Assembly (NCBI RefSeq): GCF_014196295.1
Contig: NZ_JACIDK010000001.1
Coordinates: 124,001-188,000, forward strand
Length of the DNA stretch: 64,000 nt
Source: Phenylobacterium haematophilum
GTDB taxonomy: Bacteria > Pseudomonadota > Alphaproteobacteria > Caulobacterales > Caulobacteraceae
Direction of reading: 5' to 3'
The first letter of the stretch is position 1. Each line of letters begins with the position of its first letter. Of this stretch, positions 54,280 through 63,210 are shown piece after piece. The notes under the pieces were generated by a model. The model was not told the DNA's origin. It was given only the letters and a program-made list of their open reading frames with translations, and ran no database searches. Position numbers and translations under genes: made by a program.

Positions 54280-54760
54280 GCTGACGGACGGCCAGTTCTC
54301 GCTGGCCGAAGACCCCTACACGCATGTCTCCGACGACGAAGACCTGGTCCGCGGGGACCTGATCATCTCGCTGACCCGGTTCCAGAGCGAGGGCGAGCGC
54401 CTGCTCGCCGAGGGCCGCTCGGTCGGCGTGCGGCTGGAGCCGGCCGAAGAGGTCGAGGTGCTGGCCTACGACCTGCCGCGCATCGCGCTGGTCGCCGTCG
54501 CGTTCCCGAAGTTCAACGACGGCCGCGCCTACACCGCCGCGCGCCTGCTGCGCGAGCGCTACGGCTTCACCGGCGAGGTCCGCGCCGTGGGCGACGTCCT
54601 GCGCGAGCAGGCCGGCTTCATGGTCCGCGTCGGCTTCGACGCCTTCGAGCCGGCCGACGGCTCGACCCCCGAGCAATGGGCGCACGCCGCCCACCGCCAA
54701 CGCCACGTCTACCAGCGCGCGGCCGACCGCCGTGCGCCGGCCTTCGCCGAAAGGGAGTGA
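54263..54760 (+). CDS. DUF934 protein linked to sulfate assimilation
   Basis: This is a 165-residue protein with the DUF934 core: RSVGVRLEPAEEVEVLAYDL and VAVAFPKFNDGRAYTAARLL followed by RERYGFTGEVRAVGDVLREQ. The protein is found next to CysH and CysI in many proteobacteria and is thought to be an oxidoreductase-associated helper. It starts inside cysI (17-base overlap) and ends just before cysH. Function is not established. Confidence 0.88.
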   Translation: MPTRIKLTDGQFSLAEDPYTHVSDDEDLVRGDLIISLTRFQSEGERLLAEGRSVGVRLEPAEEVEVLAYDLPRIALVAVAFPKFNDGRAYTAARLLRERYGFTGEVRAVGDVLREQAGFMVRVGFDAFEPADGSTPEQWAHAAHRQRHVYQRAADRRAPAFAERE

Positions 54761-54767
54761 GCTGACC

Positions 54768-55505
54768 ATGGCCTTCGATCAGTTGGAGCGTCCAACCCTC
54801 GCGGCCCGGCTCGACGCCGAGCTGCGCCACGCCCATCCGGCCACCGTGCTGGAATCGGCGGTCGAGGCGTTCGGCGACAAGCTGGCCCTGGTCTCGTCCT
54901 TCGGGGCCGAGTCCGCGGTGCTGCTGCACATGATCTCGAAGATCAAGCCGGACGTGCCGGTGCTGTTCCTCGATACCGGCATGCTGTTCGGCCAGACGCT
55001 CGACTATCGAAAGAACCTGGCGGCCAAGCTCGGCTTGACCGACGTGCGCGACCTGCGCCCGGCCTACAACGACCTTGCCGTCGCCGATCCCAACGCCAAG
55101 CTCTGGCAGACCGACACCGACGCCTGCTGCGAGGTGCGCAAGGTCATCCCGCTCGACAAGGCGTTGGTCGAGTTCGACGCCTGGATCACCGGCCGCAAGC
55201 GCTTCCATGGCGGCGACCGCCTGTCGCTGCCCGTGGTCGAGCAGGCCGACGGCCAGGTGAAGTTCAATCCGCTGGCCAACTGGGGCAAGGCCGAGCTGGA
55301 CGCCTATATGGCCGAGCATGACCTGCCGGCTCACCCGCTGGTCGCCCAGGGGTTCCCGTCGATCGGCTGCTGGCCGTGCACCAAGCCGGTGGAGGAGGGC
55401 CAGGACGTCCGCGCCGGACGCTGGGCCGGTCAGGACAAGACCGAATGCGGCATCCACGTCGCCCGCGCCCCGGGCGCCGTCGACAATGTCGGCGGCGACA
55501 TCTGA
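54768..55505 (+). CDS. cysH: Phosphoadenylyl/adenylyl-sulfate reductase, Fe-S type
   Basis: This enzyme reduces activated sulfate to sulfite with thioredoxin. The 245-residue protein has the PP-loop-like SSFGAESAVLLHM near residues 43-55, the catalytic ECGIH with Cys227, and the four cluster cysteines Cys120-Cys121 and Cys201-x-x-Cys204. The CC/CxxC pair marks the 4Fe-4S form that normally uses APS rather than PAPS. The ATG at 54768 has AAGGGAGT upstream. It follows the DUF934 gene by seven bases. Confidence 0.93.
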   Translation: MAFDQLERPTLAARLDAELRHAHPATVLESAVEAFGDKLALVSSFGAESAVLLHMISKIKPDVPVLFLDTGMLFGQTLDYRKNLAAKLGLTDVRDLRPAYNDLAVADPNAKLWQTDTDACCEVRKVIPLDKALVEFDAWITGRKRFHGGDRLSLPVVEQADGQVKFNPLANWGKAELDAYMAEHDLPAHPLVAQGFPSIGCWPCTKPVEEGQDVRAGRWAGQDKTECGIHVARAPGAVDNVGGDI

Positions 55506-55584
55506 CGACGGCGTTGCTACATACGCTCCAACCTTTGTCGGCGGCCCCTTTCGCCGCAGACCCTACGACAGCTAAAGACTTGTC

Positions 55585-56400
55585 ATGACTGATGTAATCG
55601 CTGCGGCCCCGGCCGCATCCAAGACGCGCGGCGCCTTCATGGTCGAGACGGTGACCTGGGTCCAGCACTGGACCGACGAGCTGTTCTCGTTCCGCACCAC
55701 CCGCGATCCGGGCCTGCGGTTCTCGTCGGGCCAATTCGTGATGGTCGGCCTGGAAGTCGACGGCAAGCCGCTGGTGCGCGCCTATTCCATCGCCAGCCCG
55801 TCGTGGCACCACGAGCTGGAGTTCTACTCGATCAAGGTCGCCGACGGCCCGCTGACCTCGCGCCTGCAGAAGATCAAGGTCGGCGACGAGGTGCTGATCG
55901 GCAAGAAGCCGACCGGCACCCTGGTGCTCGACGGCCTCAAGCCCGGCAAGCGGCTCTACATGGTCGGCACCGGCACGGGCCTGGCCCCCTGGCTGTCGCT
56001 GGCCCGCGACCCGGAGGTCTACGACCGCTTCGACGAGGTGATCGTCACCCACACCGTGCGCAACGTCGCCGACCTGAACTATGCCGAGCTGTTCGAAAAG
56101 GACCTGCGCGAGGACGAGATCCTCAGCGAAGTGATCGGCGACAAGCTCCGCTACTACCCGACCGTCACCCGCGAGCCGTTCCGCACCCAGGGCCGCATCA
56201 CCGACCTGATCACCTCGGGCAAGATCTTCGAGGACCTCGGCGTACCGCCGCTGGATCCGGCCGTCGATCGCCTGATGCTCTGCGGCGGCCCCTCGGTGCT
56301 GGCCGACCTCAAGACCATCCTGGTCGAGCGCGGCTACGAGGAGGGTTCGCTCGCTTCGCCGGGCGACTTCGTGCTCGAAAAGGCCTTCGTCGAAACCTAG
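55585..56400 (+). CDS. fpr: Ferredoxin/flavodoxin-NADP reductase
   Basis: This FAD enzyme exchanges electrons between NADPH and ferredoxin. In 271 residues it shows RAYSIASPSWHHELEFYSIK for FAD binding (about 64-83), MVGTGTGLAPWLSLARDPEV for NADP binding (about 126-145), and LCGGPSVLADLK near the end; the C-terminal ET of subclass I/II reductases is replaced by VET. Placed after cysH, it probably supplies electrons to CysI. There is an 80-base gap to cysH. Confidence 0.93.
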   Translation: MTDVIAAAPAASKTRGAFMVETVTWVQHWTDELFSFRTTRDPGLRFSSGQFVMVGLEVDGKPLVRAYSIASPSWHHELEFYSIKVADGPLTSRLQKIKVGDEVLIGKKPTGTLVLDGLKPGKRLYMVGTGTGLAPWLSLARDPEVYDRFDEVIVTHTVRNVADLNYAELFEKDLREDEILSEVIGDKLRYYPTVTREPFRTQGRITDLITSGKIFEDLGVPPLDPAVDRLMLCGGPSVLADLKTILVERGYEEGSLASPGDFVLEKAFVET

Positions 56401-56457
56401 GCGCTCTCGAACAGGTTCAGCTGCTCGCAACTGCGCCTTCCCGCTGGAGCGCCGTCG

Positions 56458-56477
56458 CCTCGCCGTTTTAGGCGAGG
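56458..56477. terminator. Bidirectional hairpin between fpr and the AAA ATPase gene
   Basis: CCTCGCC (56458-56464), loop GTTTTA, GGCGAGG (56471-56477) forms a seven-pair stem. It lies between convergent genes and contains the stop codon of the minus-strand gene; T-rich loop, no flanking T run. Confidence 0.45.
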
Positions 56478-57004
56478 GGCGCCCGGGCCAGGCTCAGCAC
56501 GAACTCGGCGCGTTCGGCCGGACTTCCCTCCGGGACTGTCACCGCCTCGTAGGACAGTGCGCGAAGCCGGCGGAGTATGGCCTCGTGCGTGGCCAGGCAG
56601 TCCTCGAAGCTCTGCTTGCGCTCGTCGTCCTGGGTATAGATCTCGCGCCACGGCGGGGGCACGAAAACCGTCCGGCTGTAGCGGTGGGTGCGGGCGGCCG
56701 CCTCCATCCAGCCGGGAGCCCGTCCGTCGATCATGCTGTCGAGGATGCCGCGGTCGAAGAACACCCGCTCCCTGACATCCTCCATTCCGTCGAATATCGC
56801 GATGTCCTCACGGGCGGCGCGCGCCAGGTAGGCGTCCTGGTCGATCCAGGGCAGGGCGGTCCCGCCGCTGGCGACCTGCTCGCGGATCACCCGCCGATGG
56901 GTTTCCTCGACGACCCGCTCGCCGCGGCGGCGCAGTTCGGCCAGCAGGGCGGTCTTGCCGACCCCGGGACCGCCGGTGATCAGAAAGAAGTTGGGCTTGA
57001 TCAT
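56468..57004 (-). CDS. AAA_28-type P-loop ATPase
   Basis: This is a 178-residue ATPase or kinase. Walker A GGPGVGKTALL is at 11-21, and the family pattern EETHRRVIREQV (about 34-45), FFDRGILDSMIDG (about 82-94) and TVFVPPPWREIYTQDDERK (about 112-130) follows the AAA_28 group. The substrate is unknown; relatives are annotated as predicted ATPases or NadR-like kinases. It is convergent with fpr. Confidence 0.82.
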   Translation of the reverse strand: MIKPNFFLITGGPGVGKTALLAELRRRGERVVEETHRRVIREQVASGGTALPWIDQDAYLARAAREDIAIFDGMEDVRERVFFDRGILDSMIDGRAPGWMEAAARTHRYSRTVFVPPPWREIYTQDDERKQSFEDCLATHEAILRRLRALSYEAVTVPEGSPAERAEFVLSLARAPLA

Positions 57005-57135
57005 GCATCCTCACGGCGACGTGCTGGAATACGGCGAAGACGTTCCGGGGAACACCCGATGTTCAGGGCGCCAGGCGGCGGGGCAGGTTGGCGGCGGGCA
57101 AGGGGCTGCCGTCAAATCCTAGGGAGGACCCTGCA

Positions 57136-59502
57136 ATGGCGCTCACCGAGTACGAACCTGGCCAAGCCTTTCCCGGCGTAATCGGCCGCACCTTCGACGT
57201 CTCCAAGCCGGCCTGGCCCGAACCGAACCGCGCGCGCAAGGGATCGCCCAACGTTCTGTTCATCGTGCTCGACGACACCGGCTTCGGGCACCTCGGTTGT
57301 TACGGCAGTCCGATCAACACGCCGAACCTGAACGCACTGGCCGCCGACGGCCTGCGCTACAACAACATGCACACCACGGCGCTCTGCTCGCCGTCGCGCT
57401 CGTGCATGCTGACGGGCCGCAACCACCACTCGAACGGCATGGCCTGCATCACCGAGGGCTCCACCGGGTATCCAGGCGGCAACGGCTACATCCCGTTCGA
57501 GAACGGCATGCTGTCGGAAATCCTCCAGCAGCAAGGCTACAACACCTATGCCCTTGGCAAGTGGCACCTGACGCCGTCGGAAGCGACCTCGGCCGCGGGC
57601 CCCTACGACCGCTGGCCGCTAGGTCGCGGCTTCGAGCGCTATTACGGTTTCCTGGGAGGCGACACCCACCAGTACTATCCAGAACTCGTCCGCGACAACT
57701 CTCAGACTGAACCCGAAACAACGCCGGAGGAGGGCTATCACCTGACCCCAGACCTCGTGGCGAAGGCCAAGGCGATGATCGCCGACGCCAAGCAGGTCGC
57801 GCCGGACAAGCCGTTCTTCATGTACTTCTGCACAGGCGCCATGCACGCGCCTCACCACGTCCCCAAGGAATGGGCGGACAGGTACAAGGGCGCCTTCGAC
57901 GACGGCTGGGACGCCTATCGCGAGAAGGTGTTCGCAAAGCAGAAGGAATTGGGGATCGTCCCCGCCGGCGCCAAGCTGTCGCGGCACGATCCTGACGTCC
58001 AGGATTGGAGCAAGCTCCCTGCCGACGAGCGCAAGCTCTATGCGCGGATGATGGAGGTGTTCGCCGGCTTCCTCGAACACACGGATCATCATATCGGCGA
58101 ACTGATCGCCTTCCTCAAGGAGATGGGCGAGTACGAGAACACGCTGATCATGGTGATCTCCGACAACGGCGCCAGCGCTGAGGGAGGCCCTAATGGCTCA
58201 GTGAATGAAGGCAAGTTCTTCAACAACGTCGCCGACGATCTCCAGCAAAACCTGGCGGCGATCGACGATCTTGGCGGTCCGAAGTACTTCAATCACTACC
58301 CTTGGGGTTGGACGCATGCCGGCAACACCCCGTTCCGGCGCTGGAAGCGCGAGACCTATCGCGGCGGCACGGCCGATCCGTTCATCGTCGCGTGGCCCAG
58401 GGGCATTAAGTCGAGGGGCGAGATCCGGAGCCAGTACTGCCACGCCATCGACATGGTCCCGACGGTGCTCGACGCCTTGGGGATCGAGCCGCCGGCGGTC
58501 GTCAGGGGCGTCACCCAGCATCCCATCGAAGGGTTCAGCCTGAAATCGTCATTCGACGACCCCAAGGCCGAGGCAAAGCACATCACCCAGTACTTCGAGA
58601 TGTTCGGGCACCGCTCGCTCTACCACGACGGCTGGCGCGCAGTGTGTCCGTGGCCGGGCACATCCTTCACCGAATCGGGCCTGACCTTCGGCGCTCCGAT
58701 CGATTACGACAAGCTGACCGAGTTGGACGCTCACGGCTGGGAACTCTACGATCTCGGAAAAGACTTCGCCGAGACGGACAATCTTGCCGACAAGGAGCGC
58801 GAGCGCCTGATCGCCATGATCGGCATGTGGTACGTCGAGGCCGGGAAGTACAACGTCCTGCCGATCGACAGCCGAGGCACCTTGCGAATGGTGGATCAGC
58901 GCCCGCAGATCGCTGTCGATCGCAAGCAGTACATCTATTATCCGGGCACGCAGGCGGTGCCCATCAACGCCGCTCCACGCCTTGTCAATGTCCCGCACTC
59001 GATTTCGGTTCACGTCAATGTGCCGAAGGGCGGCGCGGAAGGGGCGCTCTACTCCATGGGCGGCAATGACGGCGGGTTCGTCTTCTATGTCCAGGGCGGC
59101 AAGCTCTGCTACGGCTACAACTACGTCGCCGAGCGGCGCTTCAAGGTGCAGTCCGACAGCCCCGTGCCCGAGGGCGATCACGTCCTGAGCTTCGAGTTCA
59201 CGCCCACCGGCAAGCCGGACATCGCCAACGGCAAAGGCGTTCCGGCGAGCATCAAGCTGTTCGTCGACGGCGACCAGATAGGCGCAGGCGAGCTGCCGGT
59301 CACAATCCCGCTTTCGCTTGGCCTGTCGGCGGGCGTGGTGGTCGGCGCCGACGCCGGTTCGCCGGTCATGGAGGACTATACGTCGCCGTTCCGCTTCACC
59401 GGTACGGTCAAGAAGGCGCTGGTCGACGTGACCGGCGAGGCCTTCGAGGACAAGGAGGCGCAGGTGAAGGCGTACCTGGCCCAGGCGATGGCCAGGCAGT
59501 AG
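57136..59502 (+). CDS. Arylsulfatase (FGly-dependent sulfatase)
   Basis: This is a 788-residue sulfatase that hydrolyses sulfate esters. Metal-binding DD at 46-47, the formylglycine motif CSPSR at 84-88 (Cys84 is the residue converted to formylglycine), and GKWHL at about 152-156 are all present. The catalytic domain ends near 560 and is followed by a beta-rich C-terminal domain of about 200 residues (VNVPHSISVHVNVPKGG). No signal peptide is visible, so it may be cytoplasmic. The ATG at 57136 begins family-like sequence. It could supply sulfate to the nearby assimilation operon (inference). Confidence 0.92.
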   Translation: MALTEYEPGQAFPGVIGRTFDVSKPAWPEPNRARKGSPNVLFIVLDDTGFGHLGCYGSPINTPNLNALAADGLRYNNMHTTALCSPSRSCMLTGRNHHSNGMACITEGSTGYPGGNGYIPFENGMLSEILQQQGYNTYALGKWHLTPSEATSAAGPYDRWPLGRGFERYYGFLGGDTHQYYPELVRDNSQTEPETTPEEGYHLTPDLVAKAKAMIADAKQVAPDKPFFMYFCTGAMHAPHHVPKEWADRYKGAFDDGWDAYREKVFAKQKELGIVPAGAKLSRHDPDVQDWSKLPADERKLYARMMEVFAGFLEHTDHHIGELIAFLKEMGEYENTLIMVISDNGASAEGGPNGSVNEGKFFNNVADDLQQNLAAIDDLGGPKYFNHYPWGWTHAGNTPFRRWKRETYRGGTADPFIVAWPRGIKSRGEIRSQYCHAIDMVPTVLDALGIEPPAVVRGVTQHPIEGFSLKSSFDDPKAEAKHITQYFEMFGHRSLYHDGWRAVCPWPGTSFTESGLTFGAPIDYDKLTELDAHGWELYDLGKDFAETDNLADKERERLIAMIGMWYVEAGKYNVLPIDSRGTLRMVDQRPQIAVDRKQYIYYPGTQAVPINAAPRLVNVPHSISVHVNVPKGGAEGALYSMGGNDGGFVFYVQGGKLCYGYNYVAERRFKVQSDSPVPEGDHVLSFEFTPTGKPDIANGKGVPASIKLFVDGDQIGAGELPVTIPLSLGLSAGVVVGADAGSPVMEDYTSPFRFTGTVKKALVDVTGEAFEDKEAQVKAYLAQAMARQ

Positions 59503-59528
59503 CGAGCGCGGCTAAGGGGCTGGCTGCT

Positions 59529-59831
59529 CTAGTTGACCAGCTCGGGCGCCTCATCGGGGACATCGCACATCAACGCGGCGATGAGCTCGCCGTTCGGGCG
59601 GTAGACTTTCCGAAACCGGCCGGCGTCCCAGCCGCAGTCGCCGCAGGCGCAGACGCCGCCCAGGTAGCAGCTGGGCGTCAGCTCCTTGAGCCGCACGCTG
59701 GAGCCGTCGCCAACGGCCCGGATGTTGGTGATCGTATAGAGCGCCCCGAGATCGGGCATGATCTGGCTCTCGGGACGGTTGGGCGTGTCGTCGATGCACT
59801 CGACGATATCGCCTGTACTCAGGTCGGACAC
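59529..59831 (-). CDS. Hypothetical protein, 100 residues, cysteine-bearing
   Basis: This is a 100-residue soluble protein from a GTG. It begins MSDLSTGDIVECIDDTPNRP, holds an SH3-like beta-strand pattern (GALYTITNIRAVGDGSSVRL, about 29-48) and a short cysteine cluster (SCYLGGVCACGDCGW, about 54-68) that could bind metal. Such small proteins occur in phages and islands, but no other mobile gene is near. Function is unknown. Confidence 0.6.
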   Translation of the reverse strand: MSDLSTGDIVECIDDTPNRPESQIMPDLGALYTITNIRAVGDGSSVRLKELTPSCYLGGVCACGDCGWDAGRFRKVYRPNGELIAALMCDVPDEAPELVN

Positions 59832-59898
59832 GGTAGCGGGCCTTCAATGGCCGCCGCGCGCGCCGGGGGCGCGCCCGGCGATAGGGACGCTGTAATGC

Positions 59899-59928
59899 TC
59901 AGGGCGCTGGGACGTTCCAGCGCCCTGA
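59899..59928. terminator. Perfect 12-bp inverted repeat downstream of the 3D gene
   Basis: TCAGGGCGCTGG, loop GACGTT, CCAGCGCCCTGA. It lies 55 bases past the stop of the minus-strand 3D-domain gene and before the next minus-strand gene ends its upstream region. It is a strong hairpin without a T run. Confidence 0.5.
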
Positions 59929-59982
59929 CAGCATGATCGGGCAGTGTGGGGAGCCAGGCTATGCGGCCTGTCGCCGCCCTGT

Positions 59983-60468
59983 TTAGACGGGCGGGCAGCC
60001 CTTGAACTCGCCGGCCTTCGCGACCGTGAGCTTGGCGAGGTTCAGCGCCATCAGCGGGCGCATCGAGGACGAACCGTGGCCGGTGAAGAGGTCGATCTTC
60101 TCGCCTTTGATCGCGCCGCCGGTGTCCGAGGCGTACCAGAATCCGTCGTGCTTGGAGCCGTCGGGCATCGGCAGGCCCACGGTTTCCTTGATGAACAGGC
60201 GCGTGCGGCGCGGGATGAGCTTGGTGTCGACGGCGACGGTGCGCATCGCGACCACCTTGCAGCCGAGGGAGTCCAGGTTGCCCACGCCCTTGGCGCCGGC
60301 GTGGTAGAGCGTGGCCTTCATACGGAAGTCCGGGGTGCCCGGGAGCGCGCCGGTCAGGGCCGAGACAATCAGGTCCCCAAGCGGGTCGGTTTGAGGCGCG
60401 GCTTGTGCGCTTTGTGACAGCCCAAAGAAGAAGGGGAGGGCGGCAAGGGCGGCGAGGCGACGTCGCAT
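59983..60468 (-). CDS. Secreted 3D-domain protein
   Basis: This is a 161-residue protein with a signal peptide (cut near SAQAAPQ, about residue 23). The 3D (Asp-Asp-Asp) domain, the double-psi beta-barrel related to MltA, is seen as RTVAVDTKLIPRRTRLFI (about 76-93) and YASDTGGAIKGEKIDLFTGH (about 112-131), with the Asp residues of VDT, SDTGG and IDLF. A cell-wall or glycan-binding role is likely; enzymatic activity is not certain. Confidence 0.85.
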   Translation of the reverse strand: MRRRLAALAALPFFFGLSQSAQAAPQTDPLGDLIVSALTGALPGTPDFRMKATLYHAGAKGVGNLDSLGCKVVAMRTVAVDTKLIPRRTRLFIKETVGLPMPDGSKHDGFWYASDTGGAIKGEKIDLFTGHGSSSMRPLMALNLAKLTVAKAGEFKGCPPV

Positions 60469-60637
60469 GACGGCGGCTCCTTCGTCGTTGTTCTTGGCAG
60501 CGGCGGCCTTCGTACCCGGACTCCGAGCGCCAGATCAACCCCGCGTGAACGATGCATCCTCGCGACATATCGACACGAGCGCTTTGAGCGCAGCCTGGGA
60601 GAGGCTATCAACCCGTTGGCGAACAAGGGATTGAGGC

Positions 60638-61219
60638 ATGCGCGTCTATGGCGATTCCATCTCGGGAAACTGCCTGAAGGTAAAGTGGACGGCCGACCAT
60701 CTGGGCCGTCGCTACGAGTGGATCGAGACCGACGTCATGCGCGGCGAGTCGCGCACGGCGGAGTTTCTGGCGCTCAATCCCGCCGGCCAGGTGCCGGTCG
60801 TAGTGCTCGATGACGGGCGCCCGCTCGCGCAGTCCAACGCAATCATCATTCATCTCGCAGAGGGCTCCGACCTGATCCCGACCGACGCCTACGATCGCGC
60901 GCGGATGCTAGAATGGATGTTCTGGGAGCAGTACAGCCACGAACCCTACGTCGCGGTCGCCCGCTTCCAGGTCCGCTACGCCGGCAAGCCGGTCTCCGAG
61001 CTCGAGGCTCGGCTGGTCGAGCGGGGCAATGGGGCGTTGCAGCGGCTCGAGGACGGCCTGGCGTCGTCTCCGTTCCTGGTCGGCGAGGCCCTCAGTCTCG
61101 CGGACGTCGCACTCGTCGCCTACACCCGCGTCGCCCACGAGGGAGGCTTCGACCTGGGCCGCTACCCACGCGTCCAGTCCTGGGTGAAGCGGGTAGAGGC
61201 CGCGCTCAAGATCGCCTAA
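60638..61219 (+). CDS. Glutathione S-transferase family protein
   Basis: This is a 193-residue GST. The thioredoxin-like N-terminal domain has the catalytic-region SGNCLKVKWTADHLG (about 7-21) and the NPAGQVPVVVLDDG glutathione-site loop (about 48-61) with QSNAI; the C-terminal helical domain contains LSLADVALVAYTRVAHEGGF (about 150-169). The substrate is unknown. It is 10 bases before the S1/P1 nuclease gene. Confidence 0.92.
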   Translation: MRVYGDSISGNCLKVKWTADHLGRRYEWIETDVMRGESRTAEFLALNPAGQVPVVVLDDGRPLAQSNAIIIHLAEGSDLIPTDAYDRARMLEWMFWEQYSHEPYVAVARFQVRYAGKPVSELEARLVERGNGALQRLEDGLASSPFLVGEALSLADVALVAYTRVAHEGGFDLGRYPRVQSWVKRVEAALKIA

Positions 61220-61229
61220 ACGGAATCGC

Positions 61230-62234
61230 ATGAAAGCTCCGCTGCTCGCCGCCGTCGCCGCGCTCTGCATCCTGCCCGCCCAGGCGTACGCCTGGGGCGC
61301 GATGGGGCACCGAATGGTGGGGGAAGCGGCAGCCCGGGCGCTGCCGGCCGAGGTTCCGGCTTTCCTGCGCAATGCGACGGCGGTGCGCGACATCGGCGAG
61401 CTCTCTCGCGAACAGGACCGCTCCAAGGGCGCGGGCCGAATCCATGACCACAACCGCGACGCCGGGCACTTTCTCGACCTCGACGAGGAGGGCAAGCTGC
61501 TCGGCGGCCCGTCCTTCACGCCGCTGCCCTCGACCCGCGCCGACTATGAGAAGGGCCTGCAGGCCGCCAGCCTCGACAGCTGGAAGGCGGGCTATCTGCC
61601 GTACTCGATCATCGACCGCCACCAGCAACTGACCAAGGACTTCGGCTACTGGCGGGTGCTGACCTACATGGCGGCCCGCGAGAAAAATCCCGTGCGCAAG
61701 GCCTGGTACAAGCGCGACCTGATCCGCCGCGAGGCGCAAATCCTGCAGACGATCGGCGACCTCTCGCACTTCGTCGGCGACGGGGCTCAGCCGCTGCACG
61801 TCACCGTGCACTACAACGGCTGGGGCGAGTACCCGAATCCCAACGGCTACACGACCGCACGCATCCATGGCCCGTTCGAGAGCGAGTTCGTCTTCGAGAA
61901 CGTCAAACCTGCTGAAGTGGCGGCGAAGATGGCGCCCCTCAAGTCGTGCGACTGCCCGATCGAAAAGCGCACGGTGGATTATCTCACCGATACAAGCACC
62001 TACGTCATCCCATTCTACGAACTGGAGAAGGCCGGCGGCCTTAAGGACGGGGATCGGCGCGGCGTCGAGTTCGCCGCCGCCCGTCTGGCGGTGGGCGCCT
62101 CGGAGGTGCGCGACATGATCGTCTCGGCCTGGCGCGGCAGCGACAAGGCGACGGTCGGCTGGCCGGTGCTGCGCGTCGACGACGTGTTGGCGGGCAAGGT
62201 CGACCCGTTCGACTCCTTGTACGGCAAGGACTGA
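61230..62234 (+). CDS. Secreted S1/P1 nuclease family protein
   Basis: This is a zinc-dependent, single-strand-preferring nuclease of 334 residues. After a signal peptide (cleaved after AQAYA, residue 21) the mature N-terminus starts at Trp22 (WGAMGHR), the usual first zinc ligand, with His27. Further ligands are in HDHNRDAGHFLD (about 71-82), LTKDFGYWR, and LSHFVGDGAQPLHVTVHYNGW (about 178-198). It probably degrades extracellular or periplasmic nucleic acid to recover phosphate. Confidence 0.92.
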   Translation: MKAPLLAAVAALCILPAQAYAWGAMGHRMVGEAAARALPAEVPAFLRNATAVRDIGELSREQDRSKGAGRIHDHNRDAGHFLDLDEEGKLLGGPSFTPLPSTRADYEKGLQAASLDSWKAGYLPYSIIDRHQQLTKDFGYWRVLTYMAAREKNPVRKAWYKRDLIRREAQILQTIGDLSHFVGDGAQPLHVTVHYNGWGEYPNPNGYTTARIHGPFESEFVFENVKPAEVAAKMAPLKSCDCPIEKRTVDYLTDTSTYVIPFYELEKAGGLKDGDRRGVEFAAARLAVGASEVRDMIVSAWRGSDKATVGWPVLRVDDVLAGKVDPFDSLYGKD

Positions 62235-62237
62235 TCG

Positions 62238-62687
62238 GTGCGCGCCGTGCCGCAGTTTGGCGAGCGCAGGGCGGGTCGGACCTACGCCGACCGGCCGGCG
62301 GCGTTCGGGATCCTAGAGCGCGACGAGCGGATTGCTGTGGTTCGGATCGCGAAACCTGACGGTGCGACCTGGATCGACTTGCCCGGCGGCGGCGTCGATC
62401 CTGGGGAGACGCCCGAGGAGGGGGTGGTGCGCGAGTACGGCGAGGAAGCGGGGCTGAAGGTCATGGTCCGCGAATCCTTCGCCCTGGCCGACCAGTTCTT
62501 CGTCAACACCGACGGCGAGGCCTGGAACAACCGAAGCGCCTTCTTCGTCCTCGACCTCGTGGCTCCGGACGCCGGGTTGAAGGTCGAAGAGGACCATACG
62601 CTGGACTGGCTTTCGCCCCCGGAGGCCATTGCGTCGCTTCGCCACGACTCGCACGCCTGGGCGGTCGCGGCCTGGATGCGCCGCTAG
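62238..62687 (+). CDS. Nudix hydrolase
   Basis: This is a 149-residue protein from a GTG. A perfect Nudix box is seen: GGGVDPGETPEEGVVREYGE followed by EAGL (about residues 50-73), which provides the metal-binding glutamates. It should hydrolyse a nucleoside diphosphate linked to another group; the substrate is unknown. It begins three bases after the S1/P1 nuclease stop and overlaps the convergent iron-permease-family gene by four bases. Confidence 0.9.
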   Translation: MRAVPQFGERRAGRTYADRPAAFGILERDERIAVVRIAKPDGATWIDLPGGGVDPGETPEEGVVREYGEEAGLKVMVRESFALADQFFVNTDGEAWNNRSAFFVLDLVAPDAGLKVEEDHTLDWLSPPEAIASLRHDSHAWAVAAWMRR

Positions 62688-63133
62688 GCGCGCTTGCGGG
62701 CGGGTTTGGCGGCCGGCGCCTTCGCCTTGGGTTGAGAGCGTCGACGGCTTGGCGTGCCGGATTCCTTCCGTAGGCGCGTTGAGGCCTCATCCAGCTCGGT
62801 GAGGATCTCCTCAAGCTCCTTGTCGGGCAGATTTTCGATTCCGATGAAGGAGTTGTGCGCCTTCGACACGCGGATCAACTCGTCCAGCTTGGCGTGAAGG
62901 GCGTTGTTGTCCCGGTTCTGTGTATTCTGAATGAGAAACACCATGAGGAAGGTCACGATGGTCGTGGACGTGTTGATCACCAGCTGCCAGGTGTCTGAAA
63001 ACCCGAACAATGGTCCGCTGACCGCCCACAGCAAGACAAGGACGCAGCAGGTCACAAACGCCAGCGGACGTCCGGTCAATCGCGAGATGTCGGTGGCGAA
63101 CTGGGTGAAGAGGTGGGTGACTTTGCCGCTCAT
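62684..63133 (-). CDS. Low-affinity iron permease family protein
   Basis: This is a 149-residue membrane protein with two predicted membrane segments ([20 protein letters not shown], about 26-45, and [22 protein letters not shown], about 55-76) followed by a cytoplasmic helical part with [24 protein letters not shown], typical of the family. The end is Lys/Ala-rich. Transport has not been shown for most bacterial members, so the name is by homology. Confidence 0.85.
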   Translation of the reverse strand: MSGKVTHLFTQFATDISRLTGRPLAFVTCCVLVLLWAVSGPLFGFSDTWQLVINTSTTIVTFLMVFLIQNTQNRDNNALHAKLDELIRVSKAHNSFIGIENLPDKELEEILTELDEASTRLRKESGTPSRRRSQPKAKAPAAKPARKRA

Positions 63134-63210
63134 GCCTAGAACTCCCGCCGCATTGCGCGGCGCAGGCTGAACGGGTACTGGCTGCGCCAGTTCCGACCCC
63201 AGGAGAGCGC

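Noticed and set aside
56397..56651. Minus-strand frame ending in RSCEQLNLFESA
   Set aside because: The last residues look protein-like, but the rest overlaps the AAA ATPase gene in another frame with Arg/Gly-rich sequence.
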